DNA of 64,000 nucleotides from BP-464 sp963825415 (lineage in GTDB: Bacteria > Actinomycetota > Thermoleophilia > Solirubrobacterales > Solirubrobacteraceae): assembly GCA_963825415.1 (NCBI GenBank), contig CAWGTD010000003.1:434001-498000 (forward strand), written 5' to 3'. Position 1 is the first letter of the stretch. Each line of letters starts with the position of its first letter. The notes beneath the pieces were generated by a model. It was not told where the DNA came from and did no database searches. It worked only from the letters and a program-made list of their open reading frames with translations. Made by a program: the position numbers and the translations under genes. Shown piece after piece: positions 17,481-25,468 of the stretch.

Positions 17481-18385
17481 GCCGCAACAGCTTGCGCACC
17501 CCGCCGCGCATCCGGCGGCGCTGCTCGGCGCGGGCGAACGCCCTGTACTCGGGGTCGGGCACCCGGGGTATGCGGCGCACCGCCGCCTCGACGTAGCCGG
17601 CCAGGAACCACAGGCCCGACGTTCCGTAGGGGCGGAAACGGCGTGCGACCACGAGCGCGCGCAGCAGCACCCACAGCGGCCGGTAGTGGACGATGTACTG
17701 GTAGCGGCCCTCGCGCCGGCGCCCCCGCCGCTCGCCGTCGTTGCTGCCCATCGGGCGCAGGTGGCGGTAGGGAAGGTCGAAGAACGTCCGCGTGCGAAAG
17801 CCGCGCAGCTTGGCGTAGGTGACGGTGATGACGTCCGCGCCCAGATACGGCGGCATGCCGCCGATCGCCTCGAAGCACTCGCGTGTATAGAGCCGGGCCT
17901 GCGGCGTGGCGTCGTCGGGCGGTGTCGGCATCGTCCACCACTCGCCGTCGCGCAGCTCGGTCACGCAGCCCGCCGCGATCCCGAGCTCGGGCTCGGCGGC
18001 GAAGCGCTCGAGCAGCGTCTCCAGGTACTCCGGCGGCAGCTCGATGTCGCCGTCGAGCTTTCCGAGGTGGCTGTAGGAGCGCCAGTCGCCGACCTGCTCG
18101 AGGCCGAAGTTGAACGCGCGGTCGGGCCCGCCGGCCGCGTTGCGATCGCCGCTGTCGACGGTGAAGTTCGTCGGCGTGTGCACGACGCGCAGGAACGGCA
18201 GCTCGGGCTCGAGCGCCGCGAGCTTCTCGGTGGTGCTGATCGGTGGAGCCGTCGTCGACGACCATCCAGAGGGCGGGCGGGTGCGTCTGGCGAGCGAGGC
18301 TGCGCGCAACCTCCTCGATGTGCGCGGCCTCATTGCGCATCGGGGAGATCAGCAGGACGCGGGACTCAGATACGGGAGCCGACAA
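17461..18385 (-). CDS. Glycosyltransferase family 2, with one frameshift
   Basis: About 307 aa after correction. The N terminus RVLLISPMRNEAAHIEEVARSLARQ and VVDDGSTD are the GT-A nucleotide-binding start. At 18238 one extra C (coding strand GAT[C]AGCACC) breaks the frame. Downstream the protein resumes with TTEKLAALEPELPFLRVV, DRAFNFGLE, GKLDGDIELPPEYLE (the DxD site), GGMPPYLGADVITVTYAKLRGF and a basic C terminus. Inverting transferase of the polysaccharide locus; donor unknown. The start is TTG 18383-18385, inside the 3' end of the aminotransferase gene (20-nt overlap), which implies coupling. Confidence 0.82.
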
Positions 18386-19472
18386 GGCTCGTCACGAGCT
18401 CGGAGACGTGCGCGACCTGCTCGTCGGAGAGGTGCGGGTGCATGGGCAGCGACAGTTGGCGCGCGGCGCGCGACTCGGCCACCGGGAATGCTTCGACGCG
18501 GTTGCCGAACGCGGTGGTCGTCGGTACCGCCCGGCGATAGTGGACGCCCGTGGGCACCCCCTGGTCGGCCAGCTCGGCGGCCAGCCCGTCGCGGTCGTCG
18601 ACGAGCACCGGGAAGAGGTGGTGCGACTCGGCCTGCGGGTCGTCGGCGCCGCGCCAGTCGAGCAGGTCGGCGGGCAGGGCGGCGCGGTAGCCCTCGGCCA
18701 CCCGGCGGCGCTCGGCCGCCCAGCGGTCGAGGTGGCGCAGCTTGACGCGCAGGACCGCGGCCTGCACGGCGTCCAGGCGGCTGTTGCGCCCGATCGCCAC
18801 GTGGTCGTCGGGGCCGAGCTTGCCGTGGTCGCGCAGCACCCGCAGGCTCGCCGCCAGCTCGTCGTCGTCGGTGACGATCGCGCCGGCGTCGCCGAAGGCG
18901 CCGAGGTTCTTGCCGGGATAGAACGAGAACGAGCCGGCCACGCCGAACGTGCCGGCGTGCGCGCCGCCGCGGCGAGCGCCGTGGGCCTGGGCGGCGTCCT
19001 CGATCACGGGCAGCCCGCGCTCGCGGGCGAGCGCCAGCAGCTCGGACAGGTCGCCGAGGCGCCCGTAGATGTGGACGGGCGCGATCGCGCTCACGCGGTC
19101 GTCGAGCGCGTCGCGGTAGGCGTCGGCGTCGGCGAGGCCGCTCTCGGGATCGACGTCCACGAACCGCGCCTCCAGGCCGGCGGCGACGACCGCCTCGGCC
19201 GTCGCGATGAACGTGTTGGCCGGCATCAGCACGTCGGTGCCCGGCGGCAGCTCCAGCGCGCGAAGGATCAGCTCCAGCGAGTCGGTCCCGTTGGCGACCC
19301 CGATCGCGTGCTTGGCGCCGGTGTAGGCCGCCCACTCCTCCTCGAAGGCCGCAACGTCGGGCCCGCCGATGTACTGCGAGCTCTCGAACACCGCCGCGAC
19401 CGCTGCGTCGATCTCCGAGCGCAGTTCGCGATAGGCGGCGCCGGTGTCCACGAACTCGATCCGGGCGGTCAT
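18366..19472 (-). CDS. DegT/DnrJ/EryC1/StrS family PLP-dependent sugar aminotransferase
   Basis: 368 aa, full length. The PLP lysine is K188 in SFSFYPGKNLGAFGDAG. Other landmarks are GVANGTDSLELILRAL (phosphate cup), PVHIYGR, VIEDAAQAHGA (Asp pairing with the pyridine nitrogen) and RNSRLDAVQAAVLRVKL. These enzymes transaminate keto nucleotide sugars, often at C3 or C4. The oxidoreductase at 5471-6514 could supply a 3-keto sugar, and the formyltransferase at 9489-10145 could then N-formylate the product. The stop overlaps the start of the downstream GT2. Divergent from the GT4 at 19533. Confidence 0.92.
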   Translation of the reverse strand: MTARIEFVDTGAAYRELRSEIDAAVAAVFESSQYIGGPDVAAFEEEWAAYTGAKHAIGVANGTDSLELILRALELPPGTDVLMPANTFIATAEAVVAAGLEARFVDVDPESGLADADAYRDALDDRVSAIAPVHIYGRLGDLSELLALARERGLPVIEDAAQAHGARRGGAHAGTFGVAGSFSFYPGKNLGAFGDAGAIVTDDDELAASLRVLRDHGKLGPDDHVAIGRNSRLDAVQAAVLRVKLRHLDRWAAERRRVAEGYRAALPADLLDWRGADDPQAESHHLFPVLVDDRDGLAAELADQGVPTGVHYRRAVPTTTAFGNRVEAFPVAESRAARQLSLPMHPHLSDEQVAHVSELVTSLVGSRI

Positions 19473-19532
19473 CGGCGCACAGGGTAGCCGGGGCCCAAGT
19501 GGGCTCGGGGGCGGCGTCTAGGCTTGGTGGGA

Positions 19533-20780
19533 ATGCGGGTCGCCTACGTGGTCGGCCGTTATCCGGCCGTGTCCCACAGCTTCATCCTGCGCGAGGTGCT
19601 CGCGCTGCGCGACCTCGGCGTCGAGGTCGAGACGATCTCGATCCACCGCCCGCCGCCGCAGGAGCTGCTCGCCGAGGCCGACCGGCGCGAGGCCGAGCGC
19701 ACCTACACCGTGCTGCCACCGCGCTGGGGCCGGCTGCTGGCGGCCAACGCCCGCGCGATGCTCACCCGCCCGCGGGGCTGGGCGGGCGCGCTGCGCCTGG
19801 CGTGGAAGCTCTCGCGGCCGGGACTGCGCGGCCGGCTCTGGGAGCTCTTCTACTTCGCCGAGGCGCTGATCATCTGGGACCACTGCCGCCGGCTGGGCGT
19901 CGAGCACCTGCACGTCCACCACCTCAACCAGGCGGCTGACGCGACGATGATGGCGGTGGAGCTCGAAGGCCGCCGCGACGGCCGTCCGCGCTGGACCTGG
20001 AGCTTCACGCTGCACGGGCCCGACGAGCTGCTGGACCGGACGCTGTTCCGGCTGCCGGAGAAGGCGCGCAGCACGGCGGCGATCGCCTGCATCAGCGACT
20101 TCGCCCGCAGCCAGGCGATGGCCGTCCTGCCCGAGGAGCACTGGCCCAAGCTCGACGTCGTCCACTGCGGGCTGGACCTCGAGGAGTTCCGCCGCTCCGT
20201 CCCCCACCGCGAGCCCGGCGGAGCGTTCCAGCTGCTCTACGTGGGCCGGATGGTGCCGGTCAAGGGCCAGTCGGTGCTGCTGGAGGCCGTCGCCACGCTG
20301 CGCAGCGAGGGTCTCGACGTGCGGGCGACGTTCGTCGGCGACGGGCCGCGCCGCGAGGCGCTCGCCGGCCGCGCGGCCGACATGGGGCTCGACGGGGCCG
20401 TCGAGGTGCCGGGCGCGGTCGGGCAGGACGAGATCCGCGGCTACTACGAGGCCGCCGACGCGTTCGTGCTGCCCAGCTTCGCCGAGGGAGTCCCGGTCGT
20501 CCTGATGGAGGCGATGGCCCTCGAGCTGCCCGTCGTGAGCACACAGGTCGCGGGCGTCTCCGAGCTCGTCGACGACGGCGTCAACGGATTCGTCGTGCCA
20601 CCCGGCCGCGCCGACCTGCTGGCCGACGCGATCCGCCGGCTGGCGACCGATCCCGAGCTCGCTCGCGAGATGGGCCGGCGCGGGCGCGAGAAGGTCGCCG
20701 CCGAGTTCGACATCCGCCAGGCCGCCGCCCGGCTGGCGCCGCTGTTCGAGCGCGCCGCCGCCTCGGGCCCGCCGACCTAG
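19533..20780 (+). CDS. Glycosyltransferase family 4 (GT-B fold)
   Basis: 415 aa. It starts MRVAYVVGRYPAVSHSFILREVLALRDLGVEV, the classic acceptor-domain opening. The C-terminal domain has LLYVGRMVPVKGQSVLLEA, FVGDGPRREAL, and YYEAADAFVLPSFAEGVPVVLMEAMALELPVVST, which carries the E-x7-E nucleotide-sugar motif, then GVSELVDDGVNGFVVPPG. All elements are intact. Transfers one sugar of the repeat unit; specificity cannot be read. ATG 19533 is chosen over GTG 19524 because it starts directly at the conserved first strand. Ends 6 nt before the convergent lipoprotein gene. Confidence 0.9.
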   Translation: MRVAYVVGRYPAVSHSFILREVLALRDLGVEVETISIHRPPPQELLAEADRREAERTYTVLPPRWGRLLAANARAMLTRPRGWAGALRLAWKLSRPGLRGRLWELFYFAEALIIWDHCRRLGVEHLHVHHLNQAADATMMAVELEGRRDGRPRWTWSFTLHGPDELLDRTLFRLPEKARSTAAIACISDFARSQAMAVLPEEHWPKLDVVHCGLDLEEFRRSVPHREPGGAFQLLYVGRMVPVKGQSVLLEAVATLRSEGLDVRATFVGDGPRREALAGRAADMGLDGAVEVPGAVGQDEIRGYYEAADAFVLPSFAEGVPVVLMEAMALELPVVSTQVAGVSELVDDGVNGFVVPPGRADLLADAIRRLATDPELAREMGRRGREKVAAEFDIRQAAARLAPLFERAAASGPPT

Positions 20781-20786
20781 ACCGCC

Positions 20787-21848
20787 TCAGGCCGCCCGCA
20801 ACCGCATGCGGACGAGCTGCAGGCTGTCCCACGGGAAGGTCTCGAGCACCTGGTAGGGGCGCAGGCCGTCGAGCAGCTTCGGGTAGGGGTCGCTCGGCAG
20901 GTTCACCGGGTCGCGCGCGAACATCGCCACCTTGCCGCTGCCGTCGCGGACGATCATGCCGTAGCGCTGCGCGGCCCTGGCGATCAGCAGCGTCGGCCGC
21001 GGCAGGCCGAGCGAATCGAGGTCGACCGCGGGATCGATGCGGAACCGCGCACCCTCCGGGACAGACCGCGGGTCGTCGAACTTGCCGTCGCTGCGCTGGG
21101 CAGGCTCGGCGAGCACCCCCGCCCTGATGCGCGGGAGGGCGAGCGCGAGCGCGTGGTCGATGTTCCCGTTGCGGAGATCGTCGGGAGTGATCAGGCCGCC
21201 GAGCAGCGGCAGGCCCGTCGCGGTGGCGCCCCAGAACGGCAGCTCGACCTTCTCGGAACCCTCGACGACGTCGATGAAATGCCCGGGGTTGTTCGAGACG
21301 TCGACCATCCGGCCGCCATAGCCGCAGTGCCAGCCGTCGGCCTCGCGGCGCAACTTCCAGAACTCCCACATCGTGTCGGTGGAGGGCTGGATCACGACGA
21401 GGTGGCGGTCGGTGCCCTCGGCGGGGCGCGCGTCGGCCGGAATCGGCACGTCGGCGAACGCCTCGTGCAGGGGCGGGTTGCGCACGTCCGGAACGACCCG
21501 CACGCCGGGCTGGTCGGGCCCGACCGCGTACACGGGCACGCTGTAGGAGTAGACGCTGAGCGCGCTTCCTCCGTGCCGAGCCATGTCGGCGACGGCGCCG
21601 CTCAGGCGGTCCGACGCGGGGTCGAGCGCGGCGTCGGCGGGCACCTCCTCGTTCCAGACGGAGTCGGCGGCGAACGGCCGCTGCACGGCTGCGTCGGCGG
21701 GCAGGCTCGGCGTCTGCGCGAGCGGCGGGAACGGCCCGCGCGGGGCCTTGTTGCCCTTGTCCTCGCCACCACCGCAGCCCGCGACCGCCAGCAGGGCGGC
21801 AGCGGCCAGCGCGGCCATTCCCTTGCGGCGCCGCACGCTCACGCCCAT
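20787..21848 (-). CDS. Lipoprotein of unknown function, paralogue B of the three-member secreted family
   Basis: 353 aa. The N terminus RRRKGMAALAAAALLAVAGCGGG carries a lipobox with Cys25, so the mature protein is predicted to be anchored to the outer face of the membrane, unlike paralogues A (6519) and C (26976). The shared domain has VPIPADARPAEGTDRHLVVIQPSTDTMWEFW, DGWHCGYGGR, FWGATATGLPLLGGLITPDDL, GNIDHALALALP, PAQRSDGK, VPEGARFRIDP and YGMIVRD. It sits between GT4 and sulfotransferase genes. Its ATG lies 10 nt inside the upstream sulfotransferase gene, implying coupled expression and a link to surface-polysaccharide handling. Function not recognised. Confidence 0.75.
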   Translation of the reverse strand: MGVSVRRRKGMAALAAAALLAVAGCGGGEDKGNKAPRGPFPPLAQTPSLPADAAVQRPFAADSVWNEEVPADAALDPASDRLSGAVADMARHGGSALSVYSYSVPVYAVGPDQPGVRVVPDVRNPPLHEAFADVPIPADARPAEGTDRHLVVIQPSTDTMWEFWKLRREADGWHCGYGGRMVDVSNNPGHFIDVVEGSEKVELPFWGATATGLPLLGGLITPDDLRNGNIDHALALALPRIRAGVLAEPAQRSDGKFDDPRSVPEGARFRIDPAVDLDSLGLPRPTLLIARAAQRYGMIVRDGSGKVAMFARDPVNLPSDPYPKLLDGLRPYQVLETFPWDSLQLVRMRLRAA

Positions 21849-22681
21849 GCCAAGTCGGCGTCGATAAGCCCGCGCAGGCGCGCACCGTCGTCGGCGAAGC
21901 GCGCCCGCAGCTCGTCGCGCAAGGCGGCGTCGATCGGCGCGTAGGAGCGCGCGTTGCGGGGCGTCAGCGCGGCCGGGGTGTGCTCTTCGAGGCCGAGCCA
22001 GCGCTGGACCTCGTGCAGCGTGCCCGCGGGGTCGCCGAAGAGGCGCTCGCTCGCCAGGACGAGCAGCTGCTCGCGCGGGAACAGCGCCAGCCAGCGCTCG
22101 AGCTGCGCGGCGTAGAGCCCGCGCGCGACGTAGGAGTGGTGCTGGTGGGAGAAGGACCGGTAGGCGGGATCGGCCCGCAGTCGGGCCTCTTCGCCCGCGA
22201 GGCGTTCGGGCTCGCGTTCGAGCGCGTCTGAGAACCCGAGCTCCTCGAAGCCGAGGACCTGCTCGTGGTTGTGGTGGGAGTACGCGCGCTCGACGGGATC
22301 GCGCAGCAGCACGATCAGGCGCACGTCGGGCAGCGCCGCGCGCACGCGCTCCGGGGCGGCCGGATGGAAGAGGTAGTACGGCGTCGCCTCGCCGCTGTGG
22401 CGACAACTCCCACGGCGCGGGAAGTGCGAGCGATACCAGGCAGCCGGCCGCTCGGAATGGTGGTCGAAGTAGTGGACCTCCTTGGTCGCCGGCGCACCGA
22501 CCTCGGGGTGCTCGTTGAGGTACTCCAGCAGCGAGGTGGTCCCGGCCTTCTGGGCGCCGATGATGAGGAAGGTCGGCGCCATCCGGAGACCCGCGCCGGC
22601 GCGCCGCGCCGCGTATCGCACCGCTCTGCGGGCGCCGCCGAGACGCCGGCGGAGCGCCGCGGCTCGACCATCTCCGGACAT
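21839..22681 (-). CDS. PAPS-dependent sulfotransferase (heparan-sulfate-sulfotransferase-like)
   Basis: 280 aa from ATG 22679-22681. The 5'-phosphosulfate loop is FLIIGAQKAGTTSLLEYL at about residues 38-55. The 3'-phosphate motif is LIVLLRDPVERAYSHHNHE at about 122-140. KEVHYFDHH and GEATPYYLFHP fit the carbohydrate-type sulfotransferase family. The N-terminal ~33 residues are basic (AALRRRLGGARRAVRYAARRAG) and could be trimmed if ATG at residue 34 is used. It likely sulfates a glycan of this locus. The 3' end overlaps the lipoprotein start. Divergent from the Wzz-like gene, with a 141-nt gap that must hold both promoters. Confidence 0.87.
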   Translation of the reverse strand: MSGDGRAAALRRRLGGARRAVRYAARRAGAGLRMAPTFLIIGAQKAGTTSLLEYLNEHPEVGAPATKEVHYFDHHSERPAAWYRSHFPRRGSCRHSGEATPYYLFHPAAPERVRAALPDVRLIVLLRDPVERAYSHHNHEQVLGFEELGFSDALEREPERLAGEEARLRADPAYRSFSHQHHSYVARGLYAAQLERWLALFPREQLLVLASERLFGDPAGTLHEVQRWLGLEEHTPAALTPRNARSYAPIDAALRDELRARFADDGARLRGLIDADLAWA

Positions 22682-22822
22682 CCGCCGAAGGATGGTAGAC
22701 ACCCCGCAACGGCGGGCCGGACGCCCGTGGGCGCTCGCGCCCACGGCTGGCCCGAGCGTTTCCGGCCGTGTACCCTCCGCCGGGCGGGCGGGTGCTGCCG
22801 ACTCGCCACCACCCCGGAGACC

Positions 22823-23702
22823 ATGACCACCACCTCGATGCCCCCTTCCGAGGCGCAGCTTCCACCTGACCCCGACCAGTTCGGCCCCTCGCCGACCGGC
22901 GTCGGCTACGCGGTCCGGCGGCACTGGGTGCTCGTCCTGTTCTCGGTCCTGCTGTTCGTGGGCGCGGGAGCCGCCATCGGCCTCGCGCGCAAGCCCACCT
23001 ACACGGCCAAGGCCAAGCTGTCGGTCGGCCGCCTGAACCTCGTCGCGCCCGGCGCCCTGTCGGGGTACGCGGCCGCCACCCAGGCGCTCGCCACCAACTA
23101 CTCGCGCGCGATCGACGCAGACGACGTCGTGACGCCGGTCGCCCGCGAGACCGGGCTCTCGGCCGAGGCCGTCCGCGACCGCCTGAGCGCCACCCCGGTG
23201 CCCGAGTCGCCCGTCTTCCGCGTCGAGGGGACAGCCAAGAACCGAGCCGGTGCCGATCCAGCTCGCCAACGCCGGCAGCACCGCGCTGCTGACCTACATC
23301 ACCGAGCTCAACCGCTCGAGCCCCGACTCCGCGCGCCTGTACGAGGAGTTCCGCGATGCGGCCAAGCAGGCCAACGCCCACCGCGCCACGCAGCAGCGGC
23401 TCTCCAAGCTCGTCAGGGACACGGCGCGCCCGTCGAGCGAGCTACGCGCCGCGCTGGTGCGCTCGAAGACGGCGGTCGACGGCTTCGCGTTGCGTGCCCA
23501 GGCACTGCGCCAGGCGTACACGGCGTCGCTCGCGGGCCAGTCGAGCACCGAGCTCGCGCAGGTCCTCGCTCCGGCCTCTTCGGCCAGCTCGGACCGCACC
23601 TCCAAGCTCGAGATCCTGCTGTTCGCCGGCCTGATCGCGGGCCTGCTCGTGGGCGGGTTGCTCGCGCTCTGGCGCGCCGCGCGCCGCGGCCGCGCAGCCT
23701 GA
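22823..23702 (+). CDS. Wzz/chain-length-determinant-like polysaccharide co-polymerase, with one frameshift
   Basis: About 292 aa after correction. Proline-rich N terminus, a membrane helix VLVLFSVLLFVGAGAAIGLA (about residues 36-55), then KPTYTAKAKLSVGRLNL typical of the Wzz N-terminal domain. An extracytoplasmic helical region follows, and a second membrane helix near the C terminus (LLFAGLIAGLLVGGLLALW). At 23240 one extra A (AAG[A]ACC) breaks the frame; without it KTEPVPIQLANAGST continues. No cytoplasmic tyrosine-kinase domain is present. It would control chain length with the Wzy-like protein at 12681-14123. The ATG at 22823 gives the conserved start. Confidence 0.8.
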
Positions 23703-23726
23703 GCAGATTCGCCTAACCTTTCGCTC

Positions 23727-24500
23727 ATGACCATCGCACGGATGCGCTGGATCGCGTGTCTCGTAGCAGTGGCCGCCGTGGGCTCCACGCCCGCCCAGGC
23801 CGCCGACTCCCTGGCGCCGCCCGGCGCGAAATGGAACTGGCTGCCCAAGGACGACTGGGTACACAAGCACTGGCTCCCCTACGACGAGGGGCTGCTCTTC
23901 CGCATCCTCGACATGTCGCGCGAGGACGTCCGCCGGTACTTCAACGGCGACAAGCGGCAGACGGTGGCGCCGCTCGCGAACGTCGCACGTACGAAGGGCT
24001 ACTCCGCACGCAGGCTCGCGCTGCGACTCGTGCGCGCCTGGCACCCCAAGACGTCGAAGAGGAAGTTCGCGGTGCTCATCGACCATGCCACGCGATCGCT
24101 GACGCAGGGGCATCTCATGCAGCACATGCTGTTCCACCCGTTCCACAACCGAAATGTCTTCCGCGCATCGATGGACATCTTCGGCGTGTCCATGCAGGAG
24201 CTGAACATCCAGCTCACACAGGGCCGGAGCCGCCGCCAGATCGGCCGCCAGCATGGGCGCACCGACGATCAGATGCGAGCGGCGATCCGCCAGGCGCTGG
24301 AGGCGACGCAGGCCCGGGGCGTCCAGCTCAAGCTGACGCCCAAGGCGGAGGCGGCCCGCGAGGTGGCCGTCGCGCTTGGAGCGCTCGAGGCGTGGCTGGA
24401 CGAGTCCGGCGCAGGGGCGACCGACCCGCAGCATCCCGATCACGCCCACCACCCCAAGGGCGCCCGCACCGCCGCCCTGCGCTGCACGCTGCATCCCTGA
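23727..24500 (+). CDS. Secreted protein of unknown function
   Basis: 257 aa with a Sec signal peptide (MRWIACLVAVAAVGSTPAQA, cleavage near residue 25). The mature part starts with an aromatic stretch KWNWLPKDDWVHKHWLPYDEGLLF. A helical region follows with REDVRRYFNG, LMQHMLFHPFHNRNVFRASM and MQELNIQL, and then a His-rich tail (PQHPDHAHHPKG). Many histidines make metal binding possible. I do not recognise the family. It starts 24 nt after the Wzz-like gene and may be co-transcribed with it; the next gene, an RTX protein, has its own promoter. Confidence 0.65.
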   Translation: MTIARMRWIACLVAVAAVGSTPAQAADSLAPPGAKWNWLPKDDWVHKHWLPYDEGLLFRILDMSREDVRRYFNGDKRQTVAPLANVARTKGYSARRLALRLVRAWHPKTSKRKFAVLIDHATRSLTQGHLMQHMLFHPFHNRNVFRASMDIFGVSMQELNIQLTQGRSRRQIGRQHGRTDDQMRAAIRQALEATQARGVQLKLTPKAEAAREVAVALGALEAWLDESGAGATDPQHPDHAHHPKGARTAALRCTLHP

Positions 24501-24517
24501 CTCGTCGCAGTTGACAC

Positions 24518-24547
24518 TTGACTTCGCCGATTTTGCGGTGGTTGTAT
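24518..24547 (+). promoter_or_regulatory. Predicted promoter of RTX gene 1 (TTGACT-N18-TTGTAT)
   Basis: TTGACT at 24518-24523 and TTGTAT at 24542-24547 are 18 nt apart. The identical boxes with identical spacing occur before the paralogous gene at 25388-25417, and both lie 52 nt from their GTG starts. Conservation inside otherwise diverged upstream DNA supports a real promoter. A TTGACA at 24511-24516 is an alternative -35. Confidence 0.65.
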
Positions 24548-24582
24548 TGCCGAAACCAGGATCGGGTAATGGCCCGTCCACT

Positions 24583-24592
24583 CTCCATGGAG
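24583..24592 (+). promoter_or_regulatory. Conserved palindrome CTCCATGGAG over the ribosome binding site of RTX gene 1
   Basis: The 10-nt palindrome contains the GGAG of the Shine-Dalgarno sequence (GGAGG, 24589-24593), 6 nt before GTG 24599. A copy with the same upstream CCCGTCCAC stretch lies at 25454-25463 before RTX gene 2. It may be an operator or simply part of a recently duplicated leader. Confidence 0.5.
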
Positions 24593-24598
24593 GTTCAA

Positions 24599-25276
24599 GT
24601 GTCCGTGTCCAAGAAACTCTTCCCGCTCCTTGGGATCGCCGGGCTGGCGGCTGCGCTGTGGGCGACGCCGTCGTCCGCGGTGGTCGCCGTCGCCGCGAGC
24701 GCGTGCAACGGCGTCACGGTGAACGAGGTGACGATCGCCAACAACCCGGGCGGCCTGCAGGCCTTCGCGAGTCCGACCGTCACGGCGACCTACGACTCGT
24801 CAACCGGCAAGACGACGTTCCAGGGCACCGGCGCCAACGAGACGATCGTCGGCACCAACGGCCCGGACGTGGTCCGCGCCGGCGGCGGTGACGACAACGT
24901 CTGCGCGCGCAAGGGCGACGACGAGGTCCACGGCGGGAAGGGCAACGACTACCTCGCCGGTGGCCAGGGCAACGACCAGCTCTACGGCGCGGCCGGCAAC
25001 GACACCATCAACGGTGTCGGCGGCAACGACGACCTGTTCGGTGGCAACGGCTCCGACACCATCAGCGGCGGTGGCGGCAACGACAACATCCGTGGCGACG
25101 CCGGCGACGACACCCTCACGGGCGACAACGGCGACGACTACATCGACGGGGACAACCCCGCGCCGGCGAACCCCGCGGGCACGGCCGACAGCTGCGACGG
25201 CGGCAACGGCACCGACATCGAGCAGGACGGTCGCTGCGAGACGGCGACCAACTTCGAGAACGCGCCACCCATTTGA
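24599..25276 (+). CDS. Secreted RTX/hemolysin-type calcium-binding repeat protein 1
   Basis: 225 aa from GTG 24599. That start is chosen because the paralogue has the same GTG, while the nearby ATG is in frame in only one of the two. Sec signal peptide VSVSKKLFPLLGIAGLAAALWATPSSA. The mature N terminus has CNGVTVNEV. About eight glycine/aspartate nonapeptide repeats of the GGxGNDxLx type (about residues 95-190) form a predicted calcium-loaded beta-roll. A C-terminal DSCDGGNGTD...CET pair could form a disulfide. Classic RTX proteins leave by type I secretion with a C-terminal signal; here a Sec signal is present and no ABC/MFP exporter is nearby. It is small and has no catalytic domain, so a structural or matrix role is plausible. 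Confidence 0.85.
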   Translation: MSVSKKLFPLLGIAGLAAALWATPSSAVVAVAASACNGVTVNEVTIANNPGGLQAFASPTVTATYDSSTGKTTFQGTGANETIVGTNGPDVVRAGGGDDNVCARKGDDEVHGGKGNDYLAGGQGNDQLYGAAGNDTINGVGGNDDLFGGNGSDTISGGGGNDNIRGDAGDDTLTGDNGDDYIDGDNPAPANPAGTADSCDGGNGTDIEQDGRCETATNFENAPPI

Positions 25277-25300
25277 GCAAGGGATTGCTCGAGGCGTGAA

Positions 25301-25326
25301 AGAGGGGGCGCTCCGGCGCCCCCTCT
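25301..25326 (+). terminator. Strong GC hairpin terminator after RTX gene 1
   Basis: AGAGGGGGCGC (25301-25311), TCCG loop and GCGCCCCCTCT (25316-25326) form a perfect 11-bp stem 24 nt after the stop codon. No T-run follows, as is common in high-GC actinobacteria. Confidence 0.7.
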
Positions 25327-25387
25327 GTGCGTTCCAACCTCCCGAAAACCGGCCGATCGGGGCGTGCGACCCGATTGGTTCGGGGCC

Positions 25388-25417
25388 TTGACTTTGCGGT
25401 CCGGCGCGTGGTTGTAT
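25388..25417 (+). promoter_or_regulatory. Predicted promoter of RTX gene 2 (TTGACT-N18-TTGTAT)
   Basis: TTGACT at 25388-25393 and TTGTAT at 25412-25417 with an 18-nt spacer, the same as before RTX gene 1. GTGGTTGTAT is the longest identical block around the -10 region. It lies between the terminator of gene 1 and the start of gene 2, so the two genes appear to be separate units with parallel control. Confidence 0.65.
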
Positions 25418-25453
25418 CGCTCTGAATAGGTACGGGAAGAAACCCGTCCACAT

Positions 25454-25463
25454 CTCCATGGAG
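25454..25463 (+). promoter_or_regulatory. Conserved palindrome CTCCATGGAG over the ribosome binding site of RTX gene 2
   Basis: Second copy of the palindrome at 24583-24592, again containing the GGAGG that serves the GTG start at 25469. The leader downstream of the -10 box differs elsewhere, so its retention may be functional. Confidence 0.5.
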
Positions 25464-25468
25464 GTCAA

